Positions 14,854 to 24,252 of a DNA stretch of 46,487 nucleotides are shown here, in pieces. Position 1 is the first letter of the stretch; every line of letters begins with the position of its first letter. The notes beneath the pieces were generated by a model. The model did not search any database. It saw nothing but the letters and a program-made list of their open reading frames with translations, and was not told the origin of the DNA. Source of the stretch: an uncultured Ruminococcus sp. (GTDB lineage Bacteria > Bacillota > Clostridia > Oscillospirales > Ruminococcaceae); assembly GCA_900540005.1 (NCBI GenBank), contig UQEM01000003.1, forward strand, positions 1 to 46,487, given 5' to 3'. A program made the translations under genes and the position numbers.

Positions 14854-17800
14854 TCACTTCTTCTTTTTCTTTTTGCCGCCGTTCTTCTGCTTAGGAGCAT
14901 TCTGCGGTTCAGGAGTTTTCTCATTCTTCGGAGCAGTCTCCTCCTCGGAAACTTCCGCCTCCTTATCCTGTTCTGCCGCAGCCTCTTTTTCAAGAGCCTT
15001 TATGTTCTCCTCAGCCTTCTGGGCAAGCTCGTTTGCTTTTTCGTCCTCAGACTTAGGCTTTTCGGATCCCTCGTCCTTTTTCTCAGGCTCGTCCGGGATC
15101 TTCCTCGCGACCTCGCCCTTGGACTTGATAATCTTCACGTCTTTCTTAGCCTTTTCAGCAGCCTCGATCTCAGCCTTGACAGCCTCCGGATCGTCCTTAG
15201 CCTTCTTTATAAGCTCTCTGTCCCTGCGTCTTTCGATAAGGATCTTGTTGTGCTTTGAATCATATATGTAGAGCAGCACGATCACCGCAATGCCGAGGAT
15301 CAGAGTAAATACGCCTGCATTGAATCCGGGAGGAGTATACTTCATTGAAACTGTGTGATGACCTGCGGGGAGCTTTATTCCGATAAGCGCATTGAGCACG
15401 ATTATCTCGCCGGTATCGCCCTCAGCATTACTGAGAGTTGTTGTGCCGTCGGCATTCTTCTGATTTACTACAAGGCTGTCAACAGTCTTGCCGTCCACCT
15501 GAACCTTCCAGCCCGGCTCGTAGGGAATGCTCGTCATGAGTATCTGACCCTCCTGAGCGTCTACATCGCCCACAAGGTAACGGTCGTTGGACTTCTCTGT
15601 ATCGAGGACCCACTCATTCTGCTTGAGCTTGTTGATGTCCTCTGTGAAAGCTTCTTCATCAAGATAGTAGAAATTGAATCCGCTCTCTTTTCTTACCATG
15701 AGGTACTCGTTGCTTCCCGTGTAGGTGCTGCCGTTCGCGGGCTGGATAGTAAATCTTATCTCGACTTCAGTACCTGCCTCAAACGGGCCCATTCTTACGA
15801 TAGGCGATGAGTTGGTGTTGAAGTATGTGCCGTAACCCTTGTGGTTGATGAACTCGCCGTTCTCGTCCTTCTCGGAAGACACCCATACGTTGCACGCCCT
15901 TCTCATCTCTGAGCCGAGGTGCATATAGATATCGCCGTCCTTGGGAACTGTTACATGAACGTTTACAACTGCGTCATCAACTCCGGCAAATGCCTCGTAG
16001 CAGTCGTGAACAGTGCCTGTTGTGTTGGTATAATCGTGGAGATAAACCTTTGACTCGTCATAGGATACCTGATAGTCAAACGGAACATAGTACTGCTTAG
16101 GCACTATCGGTACTGTTGAATAATCAGCGGTATTGCCAGTCATCGAGCTGAGGAAGTTGTTCAGGCTGTTGAAAGGATTATCGTTGCCGAGTCCTGTAAG
16201 TATCGTGATATCGTCATCAGCCATGTAGCCGATACTGAGTGCGTTCGGATTCTCGTAAACGTCAACGTTTGAAGTAACGTCATTGTCCCTTGTGTAGGTT
16301 GTCGAGAAAACCTTCTGGTACGAAGAATCGAGCATATTCGATGATGATGAATTTCTGGTCGGATCATCGAGAACATACTTGATTCCGAGCAGCGAGTCTG
16401 AAATGGGGTTGCAGCCCTCGTATTTTGACTCGAAACTCTGTGTAAAGTAACCCATAGCCTCGATGAACTTGATAGCACGCGCATTCATGACTGAGCTTGA
16501 GTGCGAAATGCCCTTGAGTCCGTAAGCAAGGTTATCGTTTACCATTCTGCTGTAGGTCTTTTCAGCACGGTAGAAACCGTCATCGTAGTCCTTGAGCTGC
16601 TGAACTACGTCAGGAGCGCTGATTATCTCTGTGTAGGACTTCTTGTCGGAGTTGCCTACTTCCTTGTAGATCTTACGGAACGAGTCGTAGCAGTTGTAGC
16701 CGCCCTCAAAAGCTATGAGTGCAGCCATGCAGACAGTCGCGATCCTCTTGTGAGTCTGCTTTTTGGTGCTTGTGTAGAAATATGTAAGCGCAAAATACGC
16801 AATGAGGAGCACGATACCGAATGCGATAGTGCCGAGCCAAAGCTCGTCCCATTTGTCGCTTCCGTAATCCATTGTATCGGTATAGGGAGTTGTGGCAACG
16901 TACTTGTACTTGCTTTCGTTATAAGCGAAAAATCCGCTGCCGTCAATAGAATATCCCGTAATGCCGTTCTTTTCCTTGTAGTTCTTGTAGTAGTTCATCA
17001 CCATGGTGAACGTAAGGGTCAGAACAGCAACGATCCCCGCTGAGATACTGAGCGGAAGGATCGACTTCTTTGCCTCAGTTTCGCTCTCATAGCCGTCAAG
17101 CTTTGAGAATACCTCCGCCGCCATGGAAACCATGATAAACGAGAGAATGAAGGAATATCTGTAAGGGAGCCAGTTAGGATCCTGACCGCCGTGCCAGAGC
17201 ATATTGATAGGCTTGATGTACATACTGAACAGGAGCACGAACAGGAGAAGTCCGTGACCTATCTTTCTGTTAGCCTTGATCTTCTTGTTGAATGCGTACA
17301 TCGGCAGCAGCATGAATGTCAGAACTCCGCAGTAGATCTCGGGTCTGCCGTAGAATCCCGTACCTGTATCAACGTTTACCGAGTAGTACTGGTTCGGGAG
17401 CATACAAGCCACAAGCTCAATGGGGTTGAACATTGTTTTAAAGCTGTAGTCCGGTACGGAGAAGTCAAACTTACCGAGTGCAAGAGCGTTGTACACCGGC
17501 AGTATCATGATAATGCTGCACATCATGACAACTACCGTAGAACCGACCATTACACCGATAGTTTTTGCGTATTCAGCCGCGTCCTTGTACTTTTTCGTCT
17601 TTCCGAAGAAAAGATAGTAGATAAAGTAAAGCGCCACGAAAATAGCGATCATGAATCCGATATAGAAGTTTGCAATGAACATGAGCGCTGTGGGGATAAT
17701 GTAGTTTATCTTTCTGCCGTCGTCAATGAGATACTCGACGCCGAGAATGATAAGCGGCAGGAATATAGGGCCGTCTATCCACATCGGGTCGATGAGCTGG

Positions 17801-18369
17801 ATAACTATGTAAGCCATCATAGCGTACATATTTGAAAACAGCAGCGACTGGAGGGGCTTGAGTCCCTTGGACTTCTGCGCATAAATGCAGAAAGTCAGAC
17901 CTGCGGCTCCGACCTTGCACATCTGCATTATCATAATGCTTTCGAGGATCATCTTTCTCGGCAGGAGCATTACAATAAGCGTGAACGGGCTTGCGAGGTA
18001 GTAGCCGATAATACCCATAAATCCGCCCGAGAGGTTTCGGCTCCAGCTATAGAATACACTTCCGTCGCCCCAGAAAGCCTTTCTGAGTGCCTCAAAGTAG
18101 TAGATGTACTGACCGTTCAGGTCGAGCGTAAGCACGGAGCGATCGCCGAACGGATAAACATCAAAGTTGATGTACGCGATAAGCGTAAGAAAAAACGGAA
18201 TAAAGAACGCTGCAAGGTAATACAGCGGCTTGTACTTGTTTCCTCTTTTCTCGGCTATCACATCTGCGGCGGTGCGTTGGGGTTTTACATTCCCAACCGT
18301 TTTTTTTCTCTGCGCTGTGCTGAAGCTGTTTTTCTTCGGCTTAGCGGCAGAGGCTTTTGATTTAGCCAA
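14854..18369 (-). CDS. YfhO-family multi-spanning membrane protein with charged tail
   Basis: 1171 residues from a TTG codon at 18369, chosen because AAGGAGGAACAACA lies directly upstream; the in-frame ATG further up has no such site. A basic cytosolic N-terminus precedes a dozen or more membrane segments, beginning YYLAAFFIPFFLTLIAYINF. YfhO signatures are clear: DLNGQYIYYFEALRKAF, YSWSRNLSGGFMGIIGYYLASPF and PNWLPYRYSFILSF. A large extracytoplasmic beta-rich domain lies in the second half, ending in a last membrane segment (FTLILGIAVIVLLYIYD). YfhO proteins are GT-C fold transferases linked in other Bacillota to glycosylation of teichoic acids using lipid-linked sugars. The last 130 residues are an unusual Glu/Lys/Ala-rich cytosolic tail ending in six Lys. 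Own promoter and terminator. Confidence 0.9.
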   Translation of the reverse strand: MAKSKASAAKPKKNSFSTAQRKKTVGNVKPQRTAADVIAEKRGNKYKPLYYLAAFFIPFFLTLIAYINFDVYPFGDRSVLTLDLNGQYIYYFEALRKAFWGDGSVFYSWSRNLSGGFMGIIGYYLASPFTLIVMLLPRKMILESIMIMQMCKVGAAGLTFCIYAQKSKGLKPLQSLLFSNMYAMMAYIVIQLIDPMWIDGPIFLPLIILGVEYLIDDGRKINYIIPTALMFIANFYIGFMIAIFVALYFIYYLFFGKTKKYKDAAEYAKTIGVMVGSTVVVMMCSIIMILPVYNALALGKFDFSVPDYSFKTMFNPIELVACMLPNQYYSVNVDTGTGFYGRPEIYCGVLTFMLLPMYAFNKKIKANRKIGHGLLLFVLLFSMYIKPINMLWHGGQDPNWLPYRYSFILSFIMVSMAAEVFSKLDGYESETEAKKSILPLSISAGIVAVLTLTFTMVMNYYKNYKEKNGITGYSIDGSGFFAYNESKYKYVATTPYTDTMDYGSDKWDELWLGTIAFGIVLLIAYFALTYFYTSTKKQTHKRIATVCMAALIAFEGGYNCYDSFRKIYKEVGNSDKKSYTEIISAPDVVQQLKDYDDGFYRAEKTYSRMVNDNLAYGLKGISHSSSVMNARAIKFIEAMGYFTQSFESKYEGCNPISDSLLGIKYVLDDPTRNSSSSNMLDSSYQKVFSTTYTRDNDVTSNVDVYENPNALSIGYMADDDITILTGLGNDNPFNSLNNFLSSMTGNTADYSTVPIVPKQYYVPFDYQVSYDESKVYLHDYTNTTGTVHDCYEAFAGVDDAVVNVHVTVPKDGDIYMHLGSEMRRACNVWVSSEKDENGEFINHKGYGTYFNTNSSPIVRMGPFEAGTEVEIRFTIQPANGSTYTGSNEYLMVRKESGFNFYYLDEEAFTEDINKLKQNEWVLDTEKSNDRYLVGDVDAQEGQILMTSIPYEPGWKVQVDGKTVDSLVVNQKNADGTTTLSNAEGDTGEIIVLNALIGIKLPAGHHTVSMKYTPPGFNAGVFTLILGIAVIVLLYIYDSKHNKILIERRRDRELIKKAKDDPEAVKAEIEAAEKAKKDVKIIKSKGEVARKIPDEPEKKDEGSEKPKSEDEKANELAQKAEENIKALEKEAAAEQDKEAEVSEEETAPKNEKTPEPQNAPKQKNGGKKKKKK

Positions 18370-18430
18370 TGTTGTTCCTCCTTTTTTCGGGCGGCGGAAG
18401 CCAAAATACCCGATTTTAATACTATTCACT

Positions 18431-18459
18431 ATTATACATCATTTATCTACATTTTGCAA
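18431..18459 (-). promoter_or_regulatory. Promoter of the YfhO-family gene
   Basis: Minus-strand TTGCAA, 17-base spacer, TATAAT. Confidence 0.65.
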
Positions 18460-18514
18460 TAGTCTTATAAAATTATTTCGCACAAACCTCTTTAATTATA
18501 GTACTATAGCAATA

Positions 18515-18550
18515 AACCAAAAACCGGTATCCGCAGATGTGGATACCGGT
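18515..18550 (-). terminator. Terminator of the Wzz-like gene
   Basis: Perfect 10 bp stem ACCGGTATCC/GGATACCGGT with an 8-base loop, followed on the minus strand by TTTTTGGTTT. Confidence 0.9.
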
Positions 18551-18566
18551 CTTTATCTTAATTGTT

Positions 18567-20138
18567 TTACTTTTTCTTTTTAGTTTCGGTCTTGTCAGTT
18601 TCCTCTGCGGAAACCTCCTCTATGACCTCTGCAACAGCCTCAGCCGCTTCTTCCGGCTCTGCTGCTTCATCATCGTCGTCACCCTCTGCCGCTTTCTTTT
18701 TAGGCTTGAGTTTGAGCGACTTAACAAATGCCGCGATCAGGTAAACAACGAACACGAGCGCCTCGACCATGATAACAGGCATAAGGCACGAGCTGATTAT
18801 CGAATGGAGAGTAGCTCCGACGCTGTTTACCGCGGGCACGAGAATGCTGTAGGCATTTGCAAATGCAACGTCCTCGTAGTATTCATCGGCAGTCTGCTCC
18901 GTAAGAGAAACGAGATTGCTGAGTTTTTCGCTGAGTGACGCAAGGTCTGCCTCGACCTGCTCCTTCTGCTTGGAAGTAGCGTTCCTATCGCCGTTGAGAG
19001 CCTCTCTTCTCGCCTTGTAGAACTCGATATTCTGCTTTGTGCTTGCAAGGTCAGTCGAAATGCTGTTGTAATTCTCGAAAAGCTTATCGTATTCATCCGA
19101 GGTCTGTGTGTATGACGCATCGGGAGAATCGCCGCCGTTGAGGATTATTACCGCGTCCTTCTGGTACTGTGCAATCGATGCGTTCACCGAGGCAAGACGC
19201 TCCTCAAGCTGAGCCTGAGTACGGGTAAGGTTTTCTATTCTGTAATCATAGTACGCTATGGAAGCTTCCTTGTCGTTTGTGATGTTGTTTACGCTGATGT
19301 AGGAAGAAATTCTGTCAAGGTCAATGCTCTCGATAGTTGTAGCCGCCTGATAGAGGTCGTTGAATGTGTAGCCTGTGGCTGTTGAACGGAAAAGTGTCGT
19401 ATCATCGTTTGCAAGCTGCTTGATGTATCTTTCAAGAGTTTCAAGCGTTGTTCTGAATACGTCTACCTGCTCCGCGTAGTCATAATCTGTGTAGGAGACC
19501 GCAGGAACAGCGATACCGAGAGAGCTGTTGAAACCGTACTGGTCGTAGAAGTAATCCTTGTAGCACTCAAGTATCTGATTGAGCACCTGAACGCCGTCTT
19601 TTCTTGAAAGACCCGCCTTGCTGTAATCGAAGTTTATCTCAAACTTGGTGGGATAATATGTCACGTCAAGCATTGCTTCAGCCGCGCTGAGGCTTCCGTT
19701 TGCGCCTGATTCGTAAACGCTCTTGTAAGCCGTGATCCTGTTGATAGCATCCTCGGGGATAAATCCGCTGAAAGTGATGCCCTCTCTGATACCGTCAAGG
19801 TGGCTGATATCCATGTTAAGCTCGGTAAGTGCTGCTGTTACAACGGTAGGATTCTTGACAGAGTTGATATCAAAATCTCTGCCCGAGGGGTCTTTACCCT
19901 TTTCGATGCCGTCATAGCTGAAGCTTACGAGCGCATTGATCGGCGCAGAATACGACGAGGTCTTGTAGCTTACATAGCAGGCTGTGATGATTCCGAAAAC
20001 AATTGCCGCAACTAACCATACAGCAAGATAACGCTTCATGTTTTTCAGCACATCAGATATGGAGATAAGGAGATTTCCCTTTTCTTCCTCCTGATTTTTT
20101 ATTGTAATATTGAGATTACGCTCATCTTTTTTAGCCAT
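18567..20138 (-). CDS. Wzz-like polysaccharide chain-length determinant
   Basis: 523 residues from the ATG at 20138 (GGAGG upstream). A cytosolic N-terminus, first membrane segment at about 37-57 (YLAVWLVAAIVFGIITACYV), a long extracytoplasmic region with coiled-coil stretches (YYDYRIENLTRTQAQLEERLASVNASIAQYQK; and a second one before ASLSEKLSNL), then a second segment (SCLMPVIMVEALVFVVYLIAAFV) and an acidic/lysine cytosolic tail ending KTETKKKK. This is the topology of polysaccharide co-polymerases (Wzz/PCP), which set chain length of Wzy-type polymers or act with tyrosine kinases. No kinase domain is fused or adjacent, and no Wzy is visible. Monocistronic with its own promoter and terminator, next to the YfhO-type gene, which has a similar charged tail. 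Confidence 0.78.
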   Translation of the reverse strand: MAKKDERNLNITIKNQEEEKGNLLISISDVLKNMKRYLAVWLVAAIVFGIITACYVSYKTSSYSAPINALVSFSYDGIEKGKDPSGRDFDINSVKNPTVVTAALTELNMDISHLDGIREGITFSGFIPEDAINRITAYKSVYESGANGSLSAAEAMLDVTYYPTKFEINFDYSKAGLSRKDGVQVLNQILECYKDYFYDQYGFNSSLGIAVPAVSYTDYDYAEQVDVFRTTLETLERYIKQLANDDTTLFRSTATGYTFNDLYQAATTIESIDLDRISSYISVNNITNDKEASIAYYDYRIENLTRTQAQLEERLASVNASIAQYQKDAVIILNGGDSPDASYTQTSDEYDKLFENYNSISTDLASTKQNIEFYKARREALNGDRNATSKQKEQVEADLASLSEKLSNLVSLTEQTADEYYEDVAFANAYSILVPAVNSVGATLHSIISSCLMPVIMVEALVFVVYLIAAFVKSLKLKPKKKAAEGDDDDEAAEPEEAAEAVAEVIEEVSAEETDKTETKKKK

Positions 20139-20238
20139 TTTTACCTCCGTTGTTTTATGCAAAATTCCATCAGCAGGAGTGTTCCTCCGCTGTTATTTAC
20201 TAAAAACACCGACATTTCCCCACGGTGCTGCACCACTA

Positions 20239-20267
20239 ATTTTACCACCGAAAAAGCGGCAAGTCAA
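20239..20267 (-). promoter_or_regulatory. Promoter of the Wzz-like gene
   Basis: Minus-strand TTGACT, 17-base spacer, TAAAAT, giving a leader of about 95 nt. Confidence 0.65.
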
Positions 20268-20349
20268 GTTTTTTCAGCAGTTTTCCAGTATTTATCCAAA
20301 TAAGGATATCCGCCTATGCATTCATTTGACATAATCTACAACTTGCCCG

Positions 20350-21834
20350 TTACTCAAAGCTGATGTCCCTGAGAGCAGTCTCACCGTCAATGTCGAAAAC
20401 GAGATATATCGGGAAAACTCCGTCCGCAATGCTGAGCGGAGCAGAAAATTCAGTCCAGTCATCGGCTGCGGAAATATTCACGGACGCGACCTCGTCTCCG
20501 TCAGCGGCTGTGCGGACTGAAACTCTGCCGCTGCCCTTTCCCCTGACTGTTAAAGTGATACTCTTTGCGCCCTCAAAGCTGAAATACTTGTATCCTATGA
20601 GCGTGCCGCTGCTTATCTCGGCAATAAAGCGCTCGACCTCGCCGTCAGCTCTGACTGCGTGATTTACGTTCGGGAAGCTGTCGGTGTATATCTTATTCGA
20701 GCCGTGGGGCATATGACCGTTTGTGATGTTGCAGGCAATAGCCGCGGGATAGCTGCCCTTTCCGATAAGTGCGCCGCCGTTGAGTCCGCATGAAGTCACC
20801 TCGACCTGCTTTATGCTTCCGTCCGGAGCTATCTCTATCCTCTCCGCACAGCCCTGTCTGCTGTAGTCGGACTTGTGCGTGAGACGGTGGTAGAAAACAT
20901 ACCACTCGCCGTTTATTTCAATGATACTGCCGTGGGTAGTGCCCGTCATGTTGAGCCTTTCCTCATCAGTCCTGCCGTTGAGACCTACGTCACCGTTTGA
21001 GACGATAGTTCCGCCATAGGTGAATCCGCCGTCGGGACGGTCGCTTACCGCATAGCAAAGCTCGTGATTTTTCTGCGAGGAGTAGACAAAATAGTACTTA
21101 TCGCCCACCTTGCGCATGGAGCTTGCCTCGAAGAACTCATGTCCCCCGAAATCCGCCTCGTATGGGATAATGTGGCACGGCTCGCCCTTTACTGTGAGCA
21201 TATCGTCCTCAAGGACTGCCATGCACGCGCCGTTTACATTGTCCTCTGTCGCGAGTATCTCCTCGGCAGTCTTGCCGAAACGCTGCATTACCTCTTTAAG
21301 CTTTGCCTCGTCTGCCGCAAGAACGTCATTTGTCTCGTTCTGAAACTGCGTGCCGTAGTAGATACGGATAGTTCCGTTATCATTGAAGGCACACGGATCA
21401 AAGCAGACATACTTCTTCATGGGAGCGCCGTCGGGATACTTCACAAAGCCGAGATACTCGTACTTTCCGGCAGGAGTATCGCAAACCGCAACGGAGATAG
21501 GGCCGTAATAGCCGCCGAATCCGAAACTGCCCGACATACAGTAGTACAGATAATACCTGCCGTCATTGCCCTGAACCACATCGGGAGCATACATATACTT
21601 ACGCTCACCATAGTCGGGATCCTGCTCGGCGCGGTAAATAACGCCCTCCTGTCTCCAGTCGGCAAGATCATCGACAGGAGCGGAATAAACCGTGTAATCG
21701 CCCATGCAGAAGGTCTCGCCGCCCTCCTTGTCGCATGAACCGTAAATATACACCCTGTCGCCGAAAAGATGCGGTTCTCCATCGGGAATGTAGGCATAGG
21801 GCGGGAGATATGGATTAAAAGCCTGTTTTTTCAT
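20350..21834 (-). CDS. GH43 family glycoside hydrolase, cytosolic
   Basis: 494 residues without a signal peptide. The N-terminal about 340 residues are a GH43 five-bladed propeller: PPYAYIPDGEPHLFGDRVYIYGSCD at the start (first catalytic Asp region), YMYAPDVVQGNDGRYYLYYC, CFDPCAFND, and FFEASSMRKVGDKYYFVYS with the probable general acid Glu. The C-terminal about 130 residues look like a CBM6-type beta-sandwich (GYKYFSFEGAKSITLTVRGKGSGRVSVR). GH43 enzymes are beta-xylosidases, alpha-L-arabinofuranosidases or related exo-enzymes; the substrate cannot be read from sequence. Lack of export suggests action on imported oligosaccharides. It lies 42 bp downstream of glmM on the same strand, so it is probably co-transcribed. 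I see no strong terminator after it. Confidence 0.9.
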   Translation of the reverse strand: MKKQAFNPYLPPYAYIPDGEPHLFGDRVYIYGSCDKEGGETFCMGDYTVYSAPVDDLADWRQEGVIYRAEQDPDYGERKYMYAPDVVQGNDGRYYLYYCMSGSFGFGGYYGPISVAVCDTPAGKYEYLGFVKYPDGAPMKKYVCFDPCAFNDNGTIRIYYGTQFQNETNDVLAADEAKLKEVMQRFGKTAEEILATEDNVNGACMAVLEDDMLTVKGEPCHIIPYEADFGGHEFFEASSMRKVGDKYYFVYSSQKNHELCYAVSDRPDGGFTYGGTIVSNGDVGLNGRTDEERLNMTGTTHGSIIEINGEWYVFYHRLTHKSDYSRQGCAERIEIAPDGSIKQVEVTSCGLNGGALIGKGSYPAAIACNITNGHMPHGSNKIYTDSFPNVNHAVRADGEVERFIAEISSGTLIGYKYFSFEGAKSITLTVRGKGSGRVSVRTAADGDEVASVNISAADDWTEFSAPLSIADGVFPIYLVFDIDGETALRDISFE

Positions 21835-21876
21835 AATAATTCACCTTTATGTGCACTGATATGCTTAGAAATGATC

Positions 21877-23262
21877 TTATATCGTGTGTCCGTTCTTCTT
21901 GATAATGTCAACGACCGAGTCAACGTACTTGTGGCAGATATCCTCGTTCTCTGCCTCGACCATAACGCGGACGAGCGGCTCTGTACCGCTCTCGCGGACG
22001 AGTATCCTGCCGGTGTCGCCGAGAGCTTCGGCAGCAGCCTTAACGGCAGCCTGAACCTCCGGATCAGCCTGAGCCGCGGACTTATCCTTTACTCTTACGT
22101 TTTCAAGAACCTGCGGATAAACCACGAGCGGAGCTGCAAGTTCGCTGAGCTTCTTGCCGCGCGACATGATGACCTGCATCATCTTGAGACTTGTGAGAAT
22201 TCCGTCACCCGTTGACGCATACTTTGAGAAAATGATGTGTCCCGACTGTTCTCCTCCGAGGCAGCAGTCATGTTCTTTCATGTATTCGTAAACATATTTG
22301 TCGCCGACAGCGGTCTTTGCGTATTCAACGCCGATCTCGTCAAATGCCTTGTAAAGTCCGAAATTAGACATTACTGTGGTAACAACGGTGTTGTTGATGA
22401 GGCGGCCGCGCTCCTTCATGTATCTGCCGTATATGTAGAGGATATGGTCGCCTGTAATGATCCCACCCTTGTCGTCAACGCAGAGACAGCGGTCTGCGTC
22501 TCCGTCGTAGGCAAATCCTGCGTCAAGACCGTTCTCAACAACGTACTTCTGCAAAACTTCAATATGGGTAGAGCCTGCGTTGTTATTGATATTTGTTCCG
22601 TTCGGCTCGGCATTTATAACGTGAGTCTCAGCGCCGAGAGCGTCAAAAACTGCCTTTGCGATATTCCACGAAGAACCGTTCGCGCAGTCCAGACCTATCC
22701 TCATGCCGCGGAAAGAGTACATTCCGAGAGAGATGAGATAGCCGACATAGCGGTTTCTGCCGGAAATATAGTCGACGCTTCTGCCGATCTTTGCGCCCGT
22801 TGCAAACGGTATCTCGGTGAACTTTTCGCCGAAAGCCTCAAGTCTGCCGTCAAGATAAGCTTCAACAAGCTCAATGACGGAGTCCTCCATTTTCTCGCCG
22901 TTACCGTTGATAAGCTTGATACCGTTATCGTGATAGGGATTGTGGCTCGCGGATATCATGATTCCGCAGTCGAAACTGTCAACACGCGAAATATATGCCA
23001 CCGAGGGCGTTGTGGTAACGTGGAGCAGATATGCGTCCGCACCCGAAGCCGTGAGTCCGCCGACAAGTGAATACTCAAACATATAGCTTGAACGGCGTGT
23101 GTCCTTACCTATAACAATACGGGCGGGAGTATCATCTCCGCTGCGTCTTTTCAATTCACCATAGTACCAACCAAGAAAGCGACCTACCTTATAAGCGTGG
23201 TCTGCTGTGAGATTTTCGTTAGCATTTCCCCTGAAACCGTCTGTGCCAAAATATTTACCCAA
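21877..23262 (-). CDS. glmM: Phosphoglucosamine mutase
   Basis: 461 residues when begun at the TTG at 23262. An ATG nine bases further upstream abuts the Shine-Dalgarno AAAGGAG with no spacing, whereas the TTG has ideal spacing and gives the family-typical MGKYFGTDG N-terminus. The enzyme interconverts glucosamine-6-P and glucosamine-1-P for UDP-GlcNAc synthesis (peptidoglycan, teichoic acids, surface glycans). Active-site phosphoserine loop MISASHNPYHDNGIK near residue 100, metal loop DGDADRC, sugar loop LGGEQSGHIIF, and phosphate loop RESGTEPLVRVMVEA are all present. Length is a little above the usual 445-450. A promoter lies at 23323-23351. Confidence 0.95.
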   Translation of the reverse strand: MGKYFGTDGFRGNANENLTADHAYKVGRFLGWYYGELKRRSGDDTPARIVIGKDTRRSSYMFEYSLVGGLTASGADAYLLHVTTTPSVAYISRVDSFDCGIMISASHNPYHDNGIKLINGNGEKMEDSVIELVEAYLDGRLEAFGEKFTEIPFATGAKIGRSVDYISGRNRYVGYLISLGMYSFRGMRIGLDCANGSSWNIAKAVFDALGAETHVINAEPNGTNINNNAGSTHIEVLQKYVVENGLDAGFAYDGDADRCLCVDDKGGIITGDHILYIYGRYMKERGRLINNTVVTTVMSNFGLYKAFDEIGVEYAKTAVGDKYVYEYMKEHDCCLGGEQSGHIIFSKYASTGDGILTSLKMMQVIMSRGKKLSELAAPLVVYPQVLENVRVKDKSAAQADPEVQAAVKAAAEALGDTGRILVRESGTEPLVRVMVEAENEDICHKYVDSVVDIIKKNGHTI

Positions 23263-23322
23263 TTTTTGCATCTCCTTTAATCAATAGTTGTCGATAATTC
23301 GCCTTATATCGGCAATCATTTT

Positions 23323-23351
23323 ATTATACCACTTTACACCCGATACGTCAA
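23323..23351 (-). promoter_or_regulatory. glmM promoter
   Basis: Minus-strand TTGACG, 17-base spacer, TATAAT, about 55 bp before the start. Confidence 0.7.
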
Positions 23352-23374
23352 GCAAAGGAGAGGTTCATCGGATA

Positions 23375-23405
23375 TAAAAAAGTAACCGAACAGAATTCGG
23401 GTACT
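23375..23405 (-). terminator. Terminator of the secG/rnr/lipoprotein unit
   Basis: Stem 23381-23390 with 23396-23405 (one mismatch), followed on the minus strand by TTTTTTATA. Confidence 0.75.
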
Positions 23406-23417
23406 TTAAAGTAAGTC

Positions 23418-24251
23418 TTAGTATGGGAGAGTGAACTGTCCTGCGCGCCAGACTCCGTCCTCGCCGATAACTGCGGAGAAAGTCTGCGATTCGTCATAGG
23501 CTTCAACTGTTCTGTCCGAGCCGTCATAGTGGCTTACAACGGTGAAGAATATCTCATCGCCGCTGCGGCTGTCGATAGAAGTGACCTGCGAATATGCATA
23601 GAAGATATTCATTCCGCGTTCTGCTCCGAGAGCATAAACTCCGTCAGTTCCGTCACAGTACACCTCTGAAAGCGGATTCGGGTAGCGGTCGCTGAAAACC
23701 TTATAGTAATCACTCTCGACATCGGCTAAAGAAGTGGTAACTCCGTCATTTATAAGGTGGAACTGCCAGCCGAATTCGTTTTCGATATAGTTGTCCATGT
23801 CAACGCTGTAGGGACAGCCGACCGTGAAATTCCACTGAGTCTGACAAGCCGACTCGTAAAGAGCCTGTGCTGCCGCCATAAGAACGCTGTCGCTCTGGGT
23901 GGTGTAATCCTCGTTGAAAACAACTGCGCCGTAAGCGTCATACTGGAAAGCTCCGCCGCCGAGCGGGTCGGGCTGTTCCGCTGAGTCCGTGGTCGTGGTC
24001 GAAAGATCGCCGCCGCCCGTCACTACCGTGCTCACACCGTTTACAACAGGCTCGTTTTCAGCCTCGGTGCTTTCTTCTGTGGGAGCGAGCGGGTCAGGCT
24101 CTGCGTTTGTATCTCCTGCCGTGTCTGCGGCAGAGGTGGTTTCGTTTACGGGGGAAGCTGAAGATGTTTCATCAACAGCTTTCTTTTCACAGCCTGCCAA
24201 AGCAAGAGCCGCGGCGGTAAGTGCTGATAACAGACACAATGTTTTTTTCAT
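23418..24251 (-). CDS. Predicted lipoprotein of unknown function
   Basis: 277 residues from the ATG at 24251, preceded by AGGAGG that lies inside the end of rnr. MKKTLCLLSALTAAALALAGC gives a clear lipobox (LAGC). A Thr/Glu/Ala-rich low-complexity stretch (about 25-95) tethers a C-terminal domain of about 180 residues (YDAYGAVVFNEDYTT, ESACQTQWNFTVGCPYSVDMDNY, YYKVFSDRYPNPLSEVYC, DGVWRAGQFTLPY). The last part, with alternating strands and conserved aromatic residues, resembles NTF2-like folds, but this is only an impression. The gene follows rnr with one base between stop and start, so translation is probably coupled. Exported and membrane-anchored; function unknown. Confidence 0.8.
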   Translation of the reverse strand: MKKTLCLLSALTAAALALAGCEKKAVDETSSASPVNETTSAADTAGDTNAEPDPLAPTEESTEAENEPVVNGVSTVVTGGGDLSTTTTDSAEQPDPLGGGAFQYDAYGAVVFNEDYTTQSDSVLMAAAQALYESACQTQWNFTVGCPYSVDMDNYIENEFGWQFHLINDGVTTSLADVESDYYKVFSDRYPNPLSEVYCDGTDGVYALGAERGMNIFYAYSQVTSIDSRSGDEIFFTVVSHYDGSDRTVEAYDESQTFSAVIGEDGVWRAGQFTLPY

Positions 24252-24252
24252 G

